Assembly: GCA_965224755.1 (NCBI GenBank)
Contig: OZ245061.1
Span: 310,001-374,000, forward strand
Origin: Hellea sp965224755
GTDB lineage: Bacteria; Pseudomonadota; Alphaproteobacteria; Caulobacterales; Maricaulaceae
Direction: 5' to 3'
Length of the DNA stretch: 64,000 nt
Positions 8,591 to 18,163 of the stretch are shown here, piece after piece. Numbering within the stretch: position 1 is the first letter of the stretch; each line of letters starts with the position of its first letter. A model generated the notes under the pieces. It had not been told where the DNA came from, did not search any database, and was given only the letters and a program-made list of their open reading frames with translations. Position numbers and translations under genes: made by a program.

Positions 8591-9169
8591 ATGCCAAATC
8601 ATGATTATGCCAATGCGGGTCTGTGGCGGGGCACGACTATTCTTTGCGTGCGTAAAAACGGCAAAGTCGTTGTTGTCGGCGACGGGCAGGTTAGCGCGGG
8701 CAACACGGTGATGAAGTCCGGCGCGCGTAAAGTGCGCAGACTTGTCGGCGGCAATGTTATTACCGGCTTTGCCGGCGCGACAGCCGACGCCTTTGCCTTA
8801 TTAGAGCGGCTCGAGAGCAAGCTCGAACAATACCCAACCCAGCTCGCCCGGGCCTGTGTCGAGCTCGCCAAAGACTGGCGCACGGATAAATATCTGCGCC
8901 AGCTACAAGCCATGATGATCGTCGCCGACAAAAAAGAAACCTATGTCCTGACCGGTAACGGCGATGTCGTTGAGCCCGATAAACTTAAAAGCGGCAGCGG
9001 CATCACCGCCATCGGCAGCGGCGGCAATTTCGCCCTAGCGGCGGCGCTCGCGATGGACGAATATGAAAAAGACGCCGAAACCCTCGCCCGCAAAGCCATG
9101 GCCATCGCCGAGCAAATATGCGTGTTCACCAATAATAATTTGACCGTCGAGGCTCTGAAGACAGAATAA
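8591..9169 (+). CDS. hslV: ATP-dependent protease subunit HslV
   Basis: Peptidase subunit of the HslUV (ClpQY) protease. The mature N-terminal catalytic threonine is Thr15 in GTTILCVRKNGKVVV; the preceding 14 residues are an autoprocessed propeptide. GDGQVSAGNTVMKSGARKVRRL is the family signature. A GGAG at 8581-8584 sits correctly for the ATG at 8591, so I reject the ATG at 8579, which would itself overlap that ribosome site. Transcribed from the sigma-32 promoter immediately upstream. Confidence 0.96.
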   Translation: MPNHDYANAGLWRGTTILCVRKNGKVVVVGDGQVSAGNTVMKSGARKVRRLVGGNVITGFAGATADAFALLERLESKLEQYPTQLARACVELAKDWRTDKYLRQLQAMMIVADKKETYVLTGNGDVVEPDKLKSGSGITAIGSGGNFALAAALAMDEYEKDAETLARKAMAIAEQICVFTNNNLTVEALKTE

Positions 9170-9213
9170 TTCCTGCTCTTGCGGCGGTAGCGCCCCGCGC
9201 CTAAACTCGCCGC

Positions 9214-10287
9214 ATGAGCGATATGACACCAAAGCAGATTTCCCAAGCCTTAGAGGCCGGAATAATTACTGAAGCGCAAGCAAAAGCTATGCGAGATAAA
9301 GTGGAGATAAATCCGCCAAGCGCGGTCACAACAGACGGAACACCTTCCATCGGCAATGAAGATGATATGCGGTTTTTGCGTAGTTTTTCTGATCTTTTTA
9401 TCGCTATCGGTATCGGGTTATTTGCGCTCGGCCTTTCAGCCATGGCGGCGCTTATGGGCGGCGGTGTCTCTTTTATTGGCGCGGCGGTCATTATGGCGCT
9501 GATTGCCCATTATTTCGGGCGCAAGCGGCGCGCGCATTTACCAACGCTCATTTCAGCGCTCGCCTTTTTACTGTTCACCCAGCGCGGGGTCGGCGTGATA
9601 TTGTCCGAGACGGGATTGGGCGGCGATATCATTACGGCGCTGATTACATTGGGCGCGATGCTGCTGTTTTACCTCCGCATCCGCCTGCCTTTCTGTATCG
9701 CCTTGATTGCGGTCGCAGCGCTTTATCTCATCTTTGCCATTATGGGGCGGATATCGCCTGAGTTTCTGAAATCACAATTCGGCTTTGTGCTGCTATTATC
9801 CGGCCTGGTTATTTTTGCTGTCGCCCTGCTCTACGATATGCGCGATAAACACCGCACGACGCGCTTTGCTGATAATGCCTTTTGGCTACATTTCCTCGCC
9901 GCGCCGCTGATTATTCATGGGTTGGCGCTTAAGCTCGTGACGCTAAAGCAGGATATGCTGTTTAACCTTATCCCAATGGTGTCGCTCGACCGCAGCGACG
10001 CGGCGCTTGTCATGGTCATGGTCGGGTTTATCACCTTGGTCGGCCTCGCGATTAACCGCCGGGCTTTGATTGTTTCTTCTCTCGGCTATGCCGCCTTTGC
10101 CATAGGCTATCTCTTTGACGGCACGGGCATGAATTTAGGAACTGTCGTCTCGATTACGCTTTTGCTTTTGGGCGCGGCAATTATATTCCTTGGCGCGGGC
10201 TGGCATAGCGCTCGTAATGGGTTGTTGAAAGTGTTGCCGAAATGGGCCGTCTTCCCGCCCGCTTTTGATCCGGGTTACAAGCCTTGA
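9214..10287 (+). CDS. multi-spanning membrane protein of unknown function, between hslV and hslU
   Basis: 357 residues. A soluble N-terminus of about 50 residues (SQALEAGIITEAQAKAMRDKV) looks like the short helical head of DUF2157-type membrane proteins. About ten hydrophobic segments follow from residue 58 to 340, with basic loops (GRKRRAH, RDKHRTTR). I do not recognise the family with certainty and infer no function. It is 44 bp after hslV and 30 bp before hslU on the same strand, so it is probably carried on the heat-shock transcript. Confidence 0.75.
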   Translation: MSDMTPKQISQALEAGIITEAQAKAMRDKVEINPPSAVTTDGTPSIGNEDDMRFLRSFSDLFIAIGIGLFALGLSAMAALMGGGVSFIGAAVIMALIAHYFGRKRRAHLPTLISALAFLLFTQRGVGVILSETGLGGDIITALITLGAMLLFYLRIRLPFCIALIAVAALYLIFAIMGRISPEFLKSQFGFVLLLSGLVIFAVALLYDMRDKHRTTRFADNAFWLHFLAAPLIIHGLALKLVTLKQDMLFNLIPMVSLDRSDAALVMVMVGFITLVGLAINRRALIVSSLGYAAFAIGYLFDGTGMNLGTVVSITLLLLGAAIIFLGAGWHSARNGLLKVLPKWAVFPPAFDPGYKP

Positions 10288-10317
10288 TTATGGCCTCGCA
10301 CTCACCATTTATATCCC

Positions 10318-11619
10318 ATGACTGATTTTACCCCCCGCGAAATAGTATCTGAACTCGACCGCCATATCGTCGCCCAGAGCGATGCCAAACGCGCGGTCGC
10401 TATTGCCCTGCGTAATCGTTGGCGGCGGCGGCGTGTGCCGGGTGATTTGCGCGGTGAAATTACGCCCAAAAATATTCTCATGATCGGCCCGACAGGCGTT
10501 GGCAAGACCGAAATATCCCGCCGCTTGGCCAAGCTCGCGCAAGCGCCATTTATCAAAATCGAGGCCACGAAATTTACCGAAGTTGGTTATGTCGGGCGCG
10601 ATGTCGAGCAAATTATCCGCGACCTGATAGAGGCGGCGATAACTCTGCTCCGCGATACCAAACGCGAGCAGGTCAAAGCGCAGGCCGAACTGGCCGCCGA
10701 AAAACGGATTTTAGACGCGCTGGTCGGCGAAGGCGGGCGCGAAGCCAGCCGCGATAAATTTCGCCAGAAATTACTGCGCGGCGAACTTGATGATGTTGAG
10801 GTTGATCTGGAGCTGACTGATAGCGCCTCGCCCTTCCAAGGTTTTGAAATACCCGGACAGCCCGGAGCCTCTATGGGCATGCTCGACCTCTCTTCTATGT
10901 TTGGCAAAGGCGGCAAGACTAAAAAAGTGACCATGAAAATCGGCGAAGCTTACGGGCCTTTGCTATCCGAAGAAGCCGACAAATTACTCGACGATGATAT
11001 GATTAAGCGCGAGGCCGTCGAGCTTGCCGAAAATGACGGTATTGTCTTTTTGGACGAGATTGACAAAATCACGGCGCGGTCTGATGCGCGCGGGGCTGAT
11101 GTTTCGCGCGAAGGCGTGCAGCGCGACCTGCTCCCGCTGATCGAAGGCACGACGGTCTCGACCAAATACGGCCCGGTGAAAACCGATCATATATTGTTTA
11201 TCGCCAGCGGTGCGTTCCACGTCGCCAAACCGTCTGACATGCTGCCAGAACTGCAAGGCCGCTTGCCAATACGGGTCGAATTGCGCGCCTTAACCGAAAA
11301 AGATTTCGTCCGCATCCTGACCGAGCCGGAAGCCAGCCTGATCAAACAATATAAAGCCTTAATGGCGACCGAAGGCGTGACGCTTGAATTCACCAAAGGC
11401 GGCATTGCCGAAATCGCGAAAATCTCCGCCGAGGTCAATGCCAGCATCGAAAACATAGGCGCGCGCCGCCTGCATACGGTGATGGAACGACTGCTCAACG
11501 ACATCAGTTTCAAAGCCACCGACAAAGACGGCGAAACGGTAAAAATCGACAAAGCCTATGTGCAGGAACATGTCGGCAAATTGGCCAGCGATCAGGATTT
11601 GAGTAAGTTTATTTTATAG
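10318..11619 (+). CDS. hslU: ATP-dependent protease ATPase subunit HslU
   Basis: AAA+ unfoldase partner of HslV. Walker A GPTGVGKT at residues 57-64, the KIEATKFTEVGYVGRDVEQIIRDL pore-loop region (GYVG), the intermediate domain from about 110 to 240, Walker B IVFLDEIDKI near 245, and the C-terminal FIL that inserts into HslV. 433 residues, as expected. It is separated from hslV by a membrane-protein gene. Confidence 0.97.
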   Translation: MTDFTPREIVSELDRHIVAQSDAKRAVAIALRNRWRRRRVPGDLRGEITPKNILMIGPTGVGKTEISRRLAKLAQAPFIKIEATKFTEVGYVGRDVEQIIRDLIEAAITLLRDTKREQVKAQAELAAEKRILDALVGEGGREASRDKFRQKLLRGELDDVEVDLELTDSASPFQGFEIPGQPGASMGMLDLSSMFGKGGKTKKVTMKIGEAYGPLLSEEADKLLDDDMIKREAVELAENDGIVFLDEIDKITARSDARGADVSREGVQRDLLPLIEGTTVSTKYGPVKTDHILFIASGAFHVAKPSDMLPELQGRLPIRVELRALTEKDFVRILTEPEASLIKQYKALMATEGVTLEFTKGGIAEIAKISAEVNASIENIGARRLHTVMERLLNDISFKATDKDGETVKIDKAYVQEHVGKLASDQDLSKFIL

Positions 11620-11818
11620 CTTTGCGCCCAAAGACATATCCAAACTTTAAAACCTCCGTCCAAAACTTGTGCGGTTGAGTGGTTTTTCACTACCTATCAG
11701 TCTTCACCCTATCCGGTGCATATCAGACCGACTAGATGTCTCTTCAGAGTAAAATGGAGATGAACATGTATATTTGTTTGATATTTGTATCTGGCTTAAT
11801 TTTTAATCGCTAATGCCC

Positions 11819-12301
11819 TTAGCCCTTTAAAAACACATACCACGCGCCGCTACCGCCGTGCCTGATGTGGGCTTGGGCGTAGGTGGCTATTAAGGGCCGG
11901 ATATCGGGGGCGTCTATCCAGGCTATGAAGTTTCGACGCAGGACACCCTCTCCCCTTATCCCCTTGCCCGTCACAACTAGCACGCATTTATGATTTCTGT
12001 TGCTGGCGCGAATGATGGCGCGGCTCAATGCGGGACGGGCTACGGCTTGCGTCATGTCGTGGAGGTCGATTTTGGTATCTATGACCACGCGGCCGCGGCG
12101 GGTTTTCTTATCTTGATTTCGCTCTAATGTTTGCGGCAGGCCTCGCGAAGCTAGCGGCAGAACCGGCGGCAAACGCAGCATATTAGCGAAGTCTTCGCGG
12201 CTCGGAACCGCTTTTGCTGATTTAGCCCGCCTTGGCGCGACGGTCTTAGCGACTTTATTCCAGACTTTGCGCTCTTCGGGATATAAGCGCCGATAAGTCA
12301 T
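11819..12301 (-). CDS. Smr domain protein
   Basis: 160 residues. The C-terminal Smr (MutS2-type) domain is clear: KIDLHDMTQAVARPAL with the LDLHG-like motif, CVLVVTGKGIRGEGVLRR for the conserved TGKG loop, and AHIRHGGSGAWYVFLKG at the end. Smr domains are nucleases or nucleic-acid binding modules. The N-terminal 65 residues are basic and unstructured. Its ATG overlaps the mltA stop (ATGA), so it is translated after mltA. Confidence 0.9.
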   Translation of the reverse strand: MTYRRLYPEERKVWNKVAKTVAPRRAKSAKAVPSREDFANMLRLPPVLPLASRGLPQTLERNQDKKTRRGRVVIDTKIDLHDMTQAVARPALSRAIIRASNRNHKCVLVVTGKGIRGEGVLRRNFIAWIDAPDIRPLIATYAQAHIRHGGSGAWYVFLKG

Positions 12302-13554
12302 GAGGTGGCGGCAGGCTTGGGCGCAATGGCTTTGGGCACTAATATCGTCCAGCGCACGGGATGTTTCATCACGCCTGCCTTGTCGCCCGCTTTTTTGCCG
12401 GAGCCGAAATACAAATCGCCGCGCAAAGGGCCGCGTATGGCGTTGCCTGTGTCCTGCACAGAGACAAGAATGCCTTGCGGCTTGCCTTTAAAATCTCCGC
12501 CTTTTTGCGGCAGCGTTGTCGAGAGCCACGCCAGCGTTCCGTAAGGATGATAGCGCGTATCGACAGCCATGGAGCCCATATCAGTGAGAGGCACGCGCAT
12601 GCCGCCGCGCGGGCCTTCGCCCGGCGCAATAGCTTGCTCCGTAAAGAAAATATAGCGGGGGTTTTCATTGATCAGCATGCGGGCTTTTTCCGGCCCGGCG
12701 CGTACCATCCAATCATCGATCGCTTGTTTGGAGGCTTTTTTGAGGCTCATCTCTCCGCGCGCGACAAGGATTTTGCCAATGGAAACATAGGGCTTACTAT
12801 TATTGCCGTCATAGGCGGCGCGTAATATTTTGCCGTCTTTAAACTTTATCCGGCCCGAGCCTTGTATCTGCATGAAAAACACATCAATCGGCGTGCCGTA
12901 AGCAATGACGCGGGAAGATTGCGGGCCAAACTCTGCGCGCGGTAGATTCTGGATGGTTTTAGACTTCGGCTCTGCGAGGATAGGTTCGAAATATATTGCG
13001 TCAGGGGTTTTGCGGACATTGATTTCCGGTTCGTAATAGCCTGTCAACAGTCCGGCATCACTTTTTTGGGTCGAAAGGGAAATGGGTTCAAATTCGCTCT
13101 CGAAAAAATACCGAGCGTCATTTTTGCTGTTGCCTATAAAGGCCGCATTATTACAAGCGGGAAGCCAGTCAGAAAACCGGCCATATTCGGGCTGGTTGGG
13201 ATTAAGCATGGCAGAGGGCGCGGCCTGAACCCAGCTCTGGCAGCTTCGCCGAAACGATGCCAGCGCAGGGCGATGGTCAGATATGGTCCAATCCTTGATC
13301 CCGGAAAACCAGCGCGCGGTTTCAAAAATTTCGATTTCAGGAAGCTTGGGTTCCGGCGGCGGCGGAGCCGGGATTTCAGGCGCGGGAGGCGGGGTCAAGA
13401 CAGGCTCAGCGATAATAATTACGCCGGGGTTTTCAACATCAGGATCAGGATAGGCCGGGCCAGTTGCAACCGGGCCGTCTTGGGCGGGCGGCGAAGTCGT
13501 TACGCAGGCCGGCAGAATAAGCGCCAGCCAAAGAATGCCGAGCCAGCGCAACAT
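12298..13554 (-). CDS. mltA: membrane-bound lytic murein transglycosylase A, lipoprotein
   Basis: Cleaves the MurNAc-GlcNAc bond of peptidoglycan, giving anhydro ends. The signal sequence ends in LPAC (Cys17), then a Pro-rich linker runs to about residue 75. The MltA domain shows DAGLLTGYYEPEI, FFMQIQGSGRI and YDGNNSKPYVSIGK. The C-terminal 3D domain shows VSVQDTGNAIRGPLRGDLYFG with its catalytic Asp residues. 418 residues. It lies between the Tim44-like gene (2 bp upstream) and smr (overlapping). Confidence 0.95.
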   Translation of the reverse strand: MLRWLGILWLALILPACVTTSPPAQDGPVATGPAYPDPDVENPGVIIIAEPVLTPPPAPEIPAPPPPEPKLPEIEIFETARWFSGIKDWTISDHRPALASFRRSCQSWVQAAPSAMLNPNQPEYGRFSDWLPACNNAAFIGNSKNDARYFFESEFEPISLSTQKSDAGLLTGYYEPEINVRKTPDAIYFEPILAEPKSKTIQNLPRAEFGPQSSRVIAYGTPIDVFFMQIQGSGRIKFKDGKILRAAYDGNNSKPYVSIGKILVARGEMSLKKASKQAIDDWMVRAGPEKARMLINENPRYIFFTEQAIAPGEGPRGGMRVPLTDMGSMAVDTRYHPYGTLAWLSTTLPQKGGDFKGKPQGILVSVQDTGNAIRGPLRGDLYFGSGKKAGDKAGVMKHPVRWTILVPKAIAPKPAATS

Positions 13555-13556
13555 GG

Positions 13557-14219
13557 CTAGGCTTTGGTATCGGGCGATGGATCGGCGGCAAGTTCATCGC
13601 CTTCATTTGGCGCAACATCTGAGAGGCGCCAATTGAGGTCTGAGGATTTAAGGTCGCGCTCAAATGTCCAAACCTCGGAAATGCTAGAGAGGATGTCGGG
13701 ATCGCCCTGCACAATATTGCCTTCTGCGTCCATCAAGGCTGATGTCAACTCGGCGTCGTAAAGCACCGATATTGTGGCTATCTTGCCGTTAAGCTCCGAG
13801 TCTTGAATAGCGGCTTTGCGCAAACGGCCCAAATCTGTGACTTGGGTTAGGTTTTGCGCTTCGCGGTCTTCAACGGCTTGGGCATAAACGCCGTAAACAT
13901 CAGGTGTTAACAAGGATTTTAGCTGTTCGCGGTCGCCTGCAGCAAAGGCTTCAAGAATGATGGAATAGGCCGCTTTAGCGCCGGTGATGAAAACCCCGGG
14001 CGAGAAACCGGCGTCCATGCGGGCAATGGCGTCAAGGCCGCTCGGAACCTCAGCCTCATTAACCGGGGCGACAATGGCGGGCTCATTACCATTCCCGCTC
14101 AGCATTTTTTCCGCGTCAACGCCGGATTCGGGCCCTTGGCCGACAGACTTGCCCAGCACAGTATAAAGCATCACGCATACAATGGTCGCAATGGCGGCAT
14201 AGAGAATAACTTCATACAT
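13557..14219 (-). CDS. Tim44/TimA-like protein
   Basis: 220 residues. One N-terminal membrane anchor (MYEVILYAAIATIVCVMLYT), a low-complexity linker, and from about residue 75 a Tim44-like domain (AKAAYSIILEAFAAGDREQL, then SDLNWRLSDV at the end). In alphaproteobacteria such proteins are annotated as Tim44/TimA putative adaptors. The start at 14219 puts the hydrophobic anchor at the N-terminus; an extension to 14315 adds a soluble leader and is less likely. Divergent from secB; immediately followed by mltA. Confidence 0.85.
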   Translation of the reverse strand: MYEVILYAAIATIVCVMLYTVLGKSVGQGPESGVDAEKMLSGNGNEPAIVAPVNEAEVPSGLDAIARMDAGFSPGVFITGAKAAYSIILEAFAAGDREQLKSLLTPDVYGVYAQAVEDREAQNLTQVTDLGRLRKAAIQDSELNGKIATISVLYDAELTSALMDAEGNIVQGDPDILSSISEVWTFERDLKSSDLNWRLSDVAPNEGDELAADPSPDTKA

Positions 14220-14381
14220 GCGGGGAAATATCCTTTTAAGGGCGGCGGTCTTGAATAGCCCGTAGCTTATCACTAATTGAGCTATGGAAATAGGGTGTAT
14301 TGACGCCCGCCGCAATAAGCAATTGCCGTGACCTAAGCTCTATGTTACTCGCGCGGCAGAAAGTCCTGAACGGAGAGCCTC

Positions 14382-14924
14382 ATGGCCAAAAAACCCACCA
14401 AGAAAGAGTTAGCCGCTCAAGAAAAAGCGGCGGCTGAAGTAGCGGCAACAGCCGAAGCCGAAGCCGCGCAACAGGCGCAGCAAGAAGGCCCGATGCTTCG
14501 CGTGCTAGCGCAATATACCAAAGATGCCAGTTTCGAGAACCCCAACGCGCCCGATAGTCTTCGCGCCGGCCTCGAAGCGCCGCAAATCAATATTGGTATC
14601 GAGATTGGCCGCCAGATGCTGGAAGGCGATAATGTCGAAGTCACTTTGATGCTGCGTGCTGATGCTAAACGTGGTGAGCAAACCGCCTTTATTGCCGAAT
14701 TAGAATATGCCGGGCTTTTTGCCTTTCAAGGTGTCGGCGCTGAAGAAATTCAGCCGCTGATCTTGATCGAGTGCCCCCGCCTGCTCTTCCCATTCGCCCG
14801 CCAAATCATGGCCGAGATGACGCAAAATGGCGGCTATCCACCGATTATGCTTGAGCCGCCGGATTTCGCGCAAATGTTTCGCGATGAAATGATGCGCCGC
14901 GCCGCAGACGCGCCGACAAATTAA
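14382..14924 (+). CDS. secB: protein-export chaperone SecB
   Basis: Keeps preproteins unfolded and delivers them to SecA. The conserved core starts at about residue 35 (PMLRVLAQYTKDASFENP) and includes EIGRQMLEGDNVEVTLML, IQPLILIECPRLLFPFARQI and NGGYPPIMLEPPDF. An Ala/Glu/Lys-rich N-terminal extension of about 35 residues precedes it. An intrinsic terminator lies 20 bp after the stop. Confidence 0.95.
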   Translation: MAKKPTKKELAAQEKAAAEVAATAEAEAAQQAQQEGPMLRVLAQYTKDASFENPNAPDSLRAGLEAPQINIGIEIGRQMLEGDNVEVTLMLRADAKRGEQTAFIAELEYAGLFAFQGVGAEEIQPLILIECPRLLFPFARQIMAEMTQNGGYPPIMLEPPDFAQMFRDEMMRRAADAPTN

Positions 14925-14943
14925 GTAAAGACAAATTAAACTT

Positions 14944-14970
14944 AAGGCTCCTTTAGGGGCCTTATTTTTT
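14944..14970 (+). terminator. rho-independent terminator after secB
   Basis: AAGGCTCC and GGGGCCTT pair across a short TTTA loop, followed by a run of six T at 14965-14970. It directly follows secB and overlaps the stop codon of the converging sugar dehydrogenase gene. Confidence 0.75.
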
Positions 14971-16077
14971 GGGCGTTATGCGCAGCAGCTTTCCATTTTC
15001 AGGATCGTCGGTCAGCACTAATATCGCCCCGTCTTTATCAATACGCACATCACGAATGCGGCTTTCCAAATTTTTTAATAAGATCGTCTCGCCGAAAGAC
15101 TGTCCACCTTCCAAATCAACAAGCCGCAAATCTCTGGACGCCAAGCCGCCGATTAGCGCGTCGCCATTCCACTCCGGGAACATATCGCCTCGGTAAATCG
15201 CCAGCCCGGAAGGCGCAATAGACGGCACCCAGATATGCACGCCGTCTTCCATCCCCTCATATGTTTTATACGGGGAGATTTTAGCGCCGTTATAATCTAT
15301 GCCGTAGGTCGCGACCGGCCAGCCGTAATTTACGCCGGGTTTAATAATATTAAGCTCATCGCCGCCGCGCGGGCCGTGTTCATGCGCCCATAATGTGCTG
15401 GTTTCTGCGTCATAAGCGAGGCCCTGCACATTGCGGTGACCATAGGAATAAACGTCCCGTTTATCACCGAGTTTTGGATTATCCTCCGGTACGCCCCCTT
15501 CCATGGTCAGGCGCACAGTTTTACCCAAATGGCTGTTCACATCCTGCGCCGCTTCCCGGTATTTAAACCCCTCGCCCGTCGTTAGAACTAGAGTCTCGTC
15601 CGGCAAAAACGCAATGCGCCCGCCAAAATGGGCATTAGTGTCTTTGGGGGGGCTGGCGCGAAAAATGACGTGGCTCTCTGTGAGTTTATCACCGCTAAGT
15701 TTTGCCAACACCAAAGCCGTACCGTTGGATTTTCGCGTGCCGTAAGCATAGCTCAGATAAACCTTACCGGACTCTGTAAAATCCGGAGCCAATTTGATAT
15801 CAAATAACCCCGCCTGTCCTTCGGCATAAATATCATCCGGCAATCCGGTGATCTCCGTTTTGCCAGCCGCATTAATCTTGTAAAGCTTGCCGTCCCGCTC
15901 TGTCACATAATATTCACCCTCTTCGCCCACCGCTACTGACCACGGGCTTTCCAGTTTATCAGCTATGGTTTTTACTTCAAACACCGCCGCTTCAGTTTGC
16001 GGCAAATCCGGCGCAGGTTGCGCTTCCAGACACCCTGCCATCATAAGGGTAGATACTCCAAACCAGAATTTGCGCAT
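14962..16077 (-). CDS. PQQ-dependent sugar dehydrogenase-like beta-propeller lipoprotein
   Basis: About 371 residues of the glucose/sorbosone dehydrogenase (GSDH, Asd/YliI-like) family. LESPWSVAVGEEGEYYVTERDGKLYKI is the opening blade. GQAGLFDIKLAPDF, NAHFGGRIAFLPD, YSYGHRNVQGLAYD and WAHEHGPRGGDELNIIKPGVNYGWP carry the conserved His and cofactor-binding blocks. The N-terminus has a signal sequence with AGC as possible lipidation Cys. The ATG at 16077 has a GGAGAG ribosome site, favouring it over 16089. The physiological substrate is unknown for most homologues. Confidence 0.9.
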   Translation of the reverse strand: MRKFWFGVSTLMMAGCLEAQPAPDLPQTEAAVFEVKTIADKLESPWSVAVGEEGEYYVTERDGKLYKINAAGKTEITGLPDDIYAEGQAGLFDIKLAPDFTESGKVYLSYAYGTRKSNGTALVLAKLSGDKLTESHVIFRASPPKDTNAHFGGRIAFLPDETLVLTTGEGFKYREAAQDVNSHLGKTVRLTMEGGVPEDNPKLGDKRDVYSYGHRNVQGLAYDAETSTLWAHEHGPRGGDELNIIKPGVNYGWPVATYGIDYNGAKISPYKTYEGMEDGVHIWVPSIAPSGLAIYRGDMFPEWNGDALIGGLASRDLRLVDLEGGQSFGETILLKNLESRIRDVRIDKDGAILVLTDDPENGKLLRITPKK

Positions 16078-16123
16078 AACTCTCTCCATTGACGTTTCGC
16101 CTAACTTAGGGAAAACTGGCGCT

Positions 16124-16591
16124 ATGACAAAGGTAAAATGGATAATGCTTCGGGCGTGCGCTTTGATTGCGAGTGTTTTTGTTTCGACTGTTTTAGCCTC
16201 ATTTTTTTCTAGCCTTAAGGTTGCGAGCGCCCTTAGTAATATCGGAGCGACCCCGCCTCTATCGGAGCGGATCAGTATGAGCCTTTATGACCTTCTGCAT
16301 TTCGGGACTTTATTTGGACTTTTTATATTTGCCGCTTTTTTAATCGCTTTTCTTGCGGGTGGTTTGGTTTTCCGCACGGTGGGTTTAAGCCGCGCGGTCA
16401 TTTATAGCGGCGCGGGGGTGGTCGCCATGGCCGTCATGCTTTGGGCGATGGAGCAGGTGTTTTTCGGCGTACCTATTGTCGCCGGCGCGCGGGATATATC
16501 AGGATTTTTATTACAAATGCTCGCGGGCGGAATTGGCGGGTTTATCTTTGCTAGATTAACCGCGCCCAAAGCCCCTAAGGTTAAGCCCTAG
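16124..16591 (+). CDS. small membrane protein of unknown function
   Basis: 155 residues with about four hydrophobic segments (near residues 8-28, 55-85, 92-112 and 125-147) and a basic C-terminal tail ending KAPKVKP. I recognise no family. The ATG at 16124 is chosen because the open frame upstream of it lies antisense over the sugar dehydrogenase start. The gene is divergent from the dehydrogenase gene and followed by a palindromic repeat, then rho on the other strand. Confidence 0.6.
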   Translation: MTKVKWIMLRACALIASVFVSTVLASFFSSLKVASALSNIGATPPLSERISMSLYDLLHFGTLFGLFIFAAFLIAFLAGGLVFRTVGLSRAVIYSGAGVVAMAVMLWAMEQVFFGVPIVAGARDISGFLLQMLAGGIGGFIFARLTAPKAPKVKP

Positions 16592-16605
16592 GCGATTTTA
16601 CTCTA

Positions 16606-16715
16606 TCTGTCATTCCGCGCTTGACGCGGAAGGTCGAGCCTTTGTGAACTCTTTTTCGTTTAGCCAACAACCTCTCGATCTTCCGGGTTCTGCTTCGCAG
16701 CCCCGAAATGACAGA
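16606..16715. repeat. intergenic repeat with terminal inverted repeats (TGTCATTCCG type)
   Basis: TCTGTCATTCCG at the left end and CGAAATGACAGA at the right end are inverted copies with one difference. Inside are two smaller hairpins (CCGCGCTTGACGCGG and a GGTTCTGCTTCGCAGCC-type stem). It fills the gap between two converging genes. A similar architecture occurs at 52819-52926. Confidence 0.6.
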
Positions 16716-16728
16716 AAGATTTAAGTGT

Positions 16729-18027
16729 CTAAGTATTCATAGAGTCAAAGAAGTCAGCATTGGTTTTGCTGTCTTTGAGTTTTGACAATAAAAACTCAAT
16801 CGCGTCCATGGTTCCCATAGGGTTGAGAATACGGCGCAGAACATAGGTTTTTTGCAGCTCAACAGGGCCAAGAAGTAATTCTTCTTTACGCGTACCGGAT
16901 TTGGTGACGTCAATAGCCGGGAAAATCCGTTTATCGGCAACCTTGCGGTCAAGCACGATTTCGCAATTGCCTGTGCCTTTAAATTCTTCAAAAATAACTT
17001 CGTCCATACGCGAACCCGTATCAATCAAAGCCGTAGCTATGATGGTCAAAGACCCGCCATCTTCGATATTTCGCGCCGCGCCGAAAAAGCGTTTTGGCCG
17101 CTGTAGTGCATTCGCGTCAACACCGCCGGTCAAAACCTTACCCGAGCTTGGCACGACCGTATTATAGGCCCGGCCCAGCCGTGTAATAGAATCGAGCAAA
17201 ATAACCACATCCTTACCGCATTCGGTCAGGCGTTTGGCTTTTTGGATCACCATTTCTGCGACTTGGACGTGGCGCGTGGCCGGTTCATCAAAGGTCGAGC
17301 TAACAACCTCCCCTTTAACCGAGCGCTGCATATCCGTCACTTCTTCGGGACGTTCATCAATGAGCAAAACAAGAACATAAATATCAGGGTGGTTCTTCTC
17401 GATAGAATGCGCGATATTTTGCAGCAAGACTGTTTTACCCGTGCGCGGCGGAGCGACAATTAAAGCCCGCTGGCCCTTGCCGATCGGGGCAACAATATCA
17501 ATAACCCGGCCTGAAAAGTCTTTCAAAGTAGGGTCTTCAATTTCCATTTGCATGCGCTCGTCTGGATAAAGCGGGGTTAGATTATCAAAATGGGCTTTAT
17601 TACGGGCCTCCTCAGGCGTGCCAAAATTCATCATCACAACTTTGGTCAAGGCAAAATAACGCTCATTATCTTGAGGGCTGCGGATTTGCCCGGAAATAGT
17701 ATCCCCCGTGCGCAGCCCCATTTTGCGAATCTGGGTTGGCGTCACGTAAATATCATCAGGGCCGGGTAAGTAATTAGCTTCCGGCGCTCTTAAAAACCCA
17801 AAGCCGTCTTGTAGAACTTCGAGTACGCCGCCGCCATTGATTTGAATATCATCTTCGGCAAGATCTTTTAGCACGCGGAAGAAAATATCTTGCTTGCGCA
17901 TAGAAGCCGCATTTTCAACGCCGACTTCTTCGGCAAACTTTATAAGGTCGGCAGGTTTAAGCTTTTTAAGGTCATCAAGACTAATTGAAGTCATGCCCTC
18001 AAGCTCTAGCTGTGGTATATCGTTCAT
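16729..18027 (-). CDS. rho: transcription termination factor Rho
   Basis: RNA-dependent ATPase hexamer ending untranslated transcripts. Residues 13-60 form the N-terminal helical domain (DLKKLKPADLIKFAEEVGVEN). The RNA-binding CSD contains DGFGFLRAPEANYLPGPDDIYV. Walker A is PPRTGKTV (192-199) and Walker B VVILLDSITRLGRAYN, with the Q-loop/R-loop region PSSGKVLTGGVD. 432 residues, with no large insertion. An internal ATG (residue 12) is a possible alternative start. Confidence 0.97.
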   Translation of the reverse strand: MNDIPQLELEGMTSISLDDLKKLKPADLIKFAEEVGVENAASMRKQDIFFRVLKDLAEDDIQINGGGVLEVLQDGFGFLRAPEANYLPGPDDIYVTPTQIRKMGLRTGDTISGQIRSPQDNERYFALTKVVMMNFGTPEEARNKAHFDNLTPLYPDERMQMEIEDPTLKDFSGRVIDIVAPIGKGQRALIVAPPRTGKTVLLQNIAHSIEKNHPDIYVLVLLIDERPEEVTDMQRSVKGEVVSSTFDEPATRHVQVAEMVIQKAKRLTECGKDVVILLDSITRLGRAYNTVVPSSGKVLTGGVDANALQRPKRFFGAARNIEDGGSLTIIATALIDTGSRMDEVIFEEFKGTGNCEIVLDRKVADKRIFPAIDVTKSGTRKEELLLGPVELQKTYVLRRILNPMGTMDAIEFLLSKLKDSKTNADFFDSMNT

Positions 18028-18163
18028 GTGGTATTCCGGTATTTTGGTAAGGATAGACTCATCAAGATCAATCTTATTATAAACTGGATAAGGATGAGGC
18101 GCGGCAAGAATAGCCGTCTTTAAACGTGCCCTTTAGAGCGGCTTAAAGCCAACGTCAAGGGTT

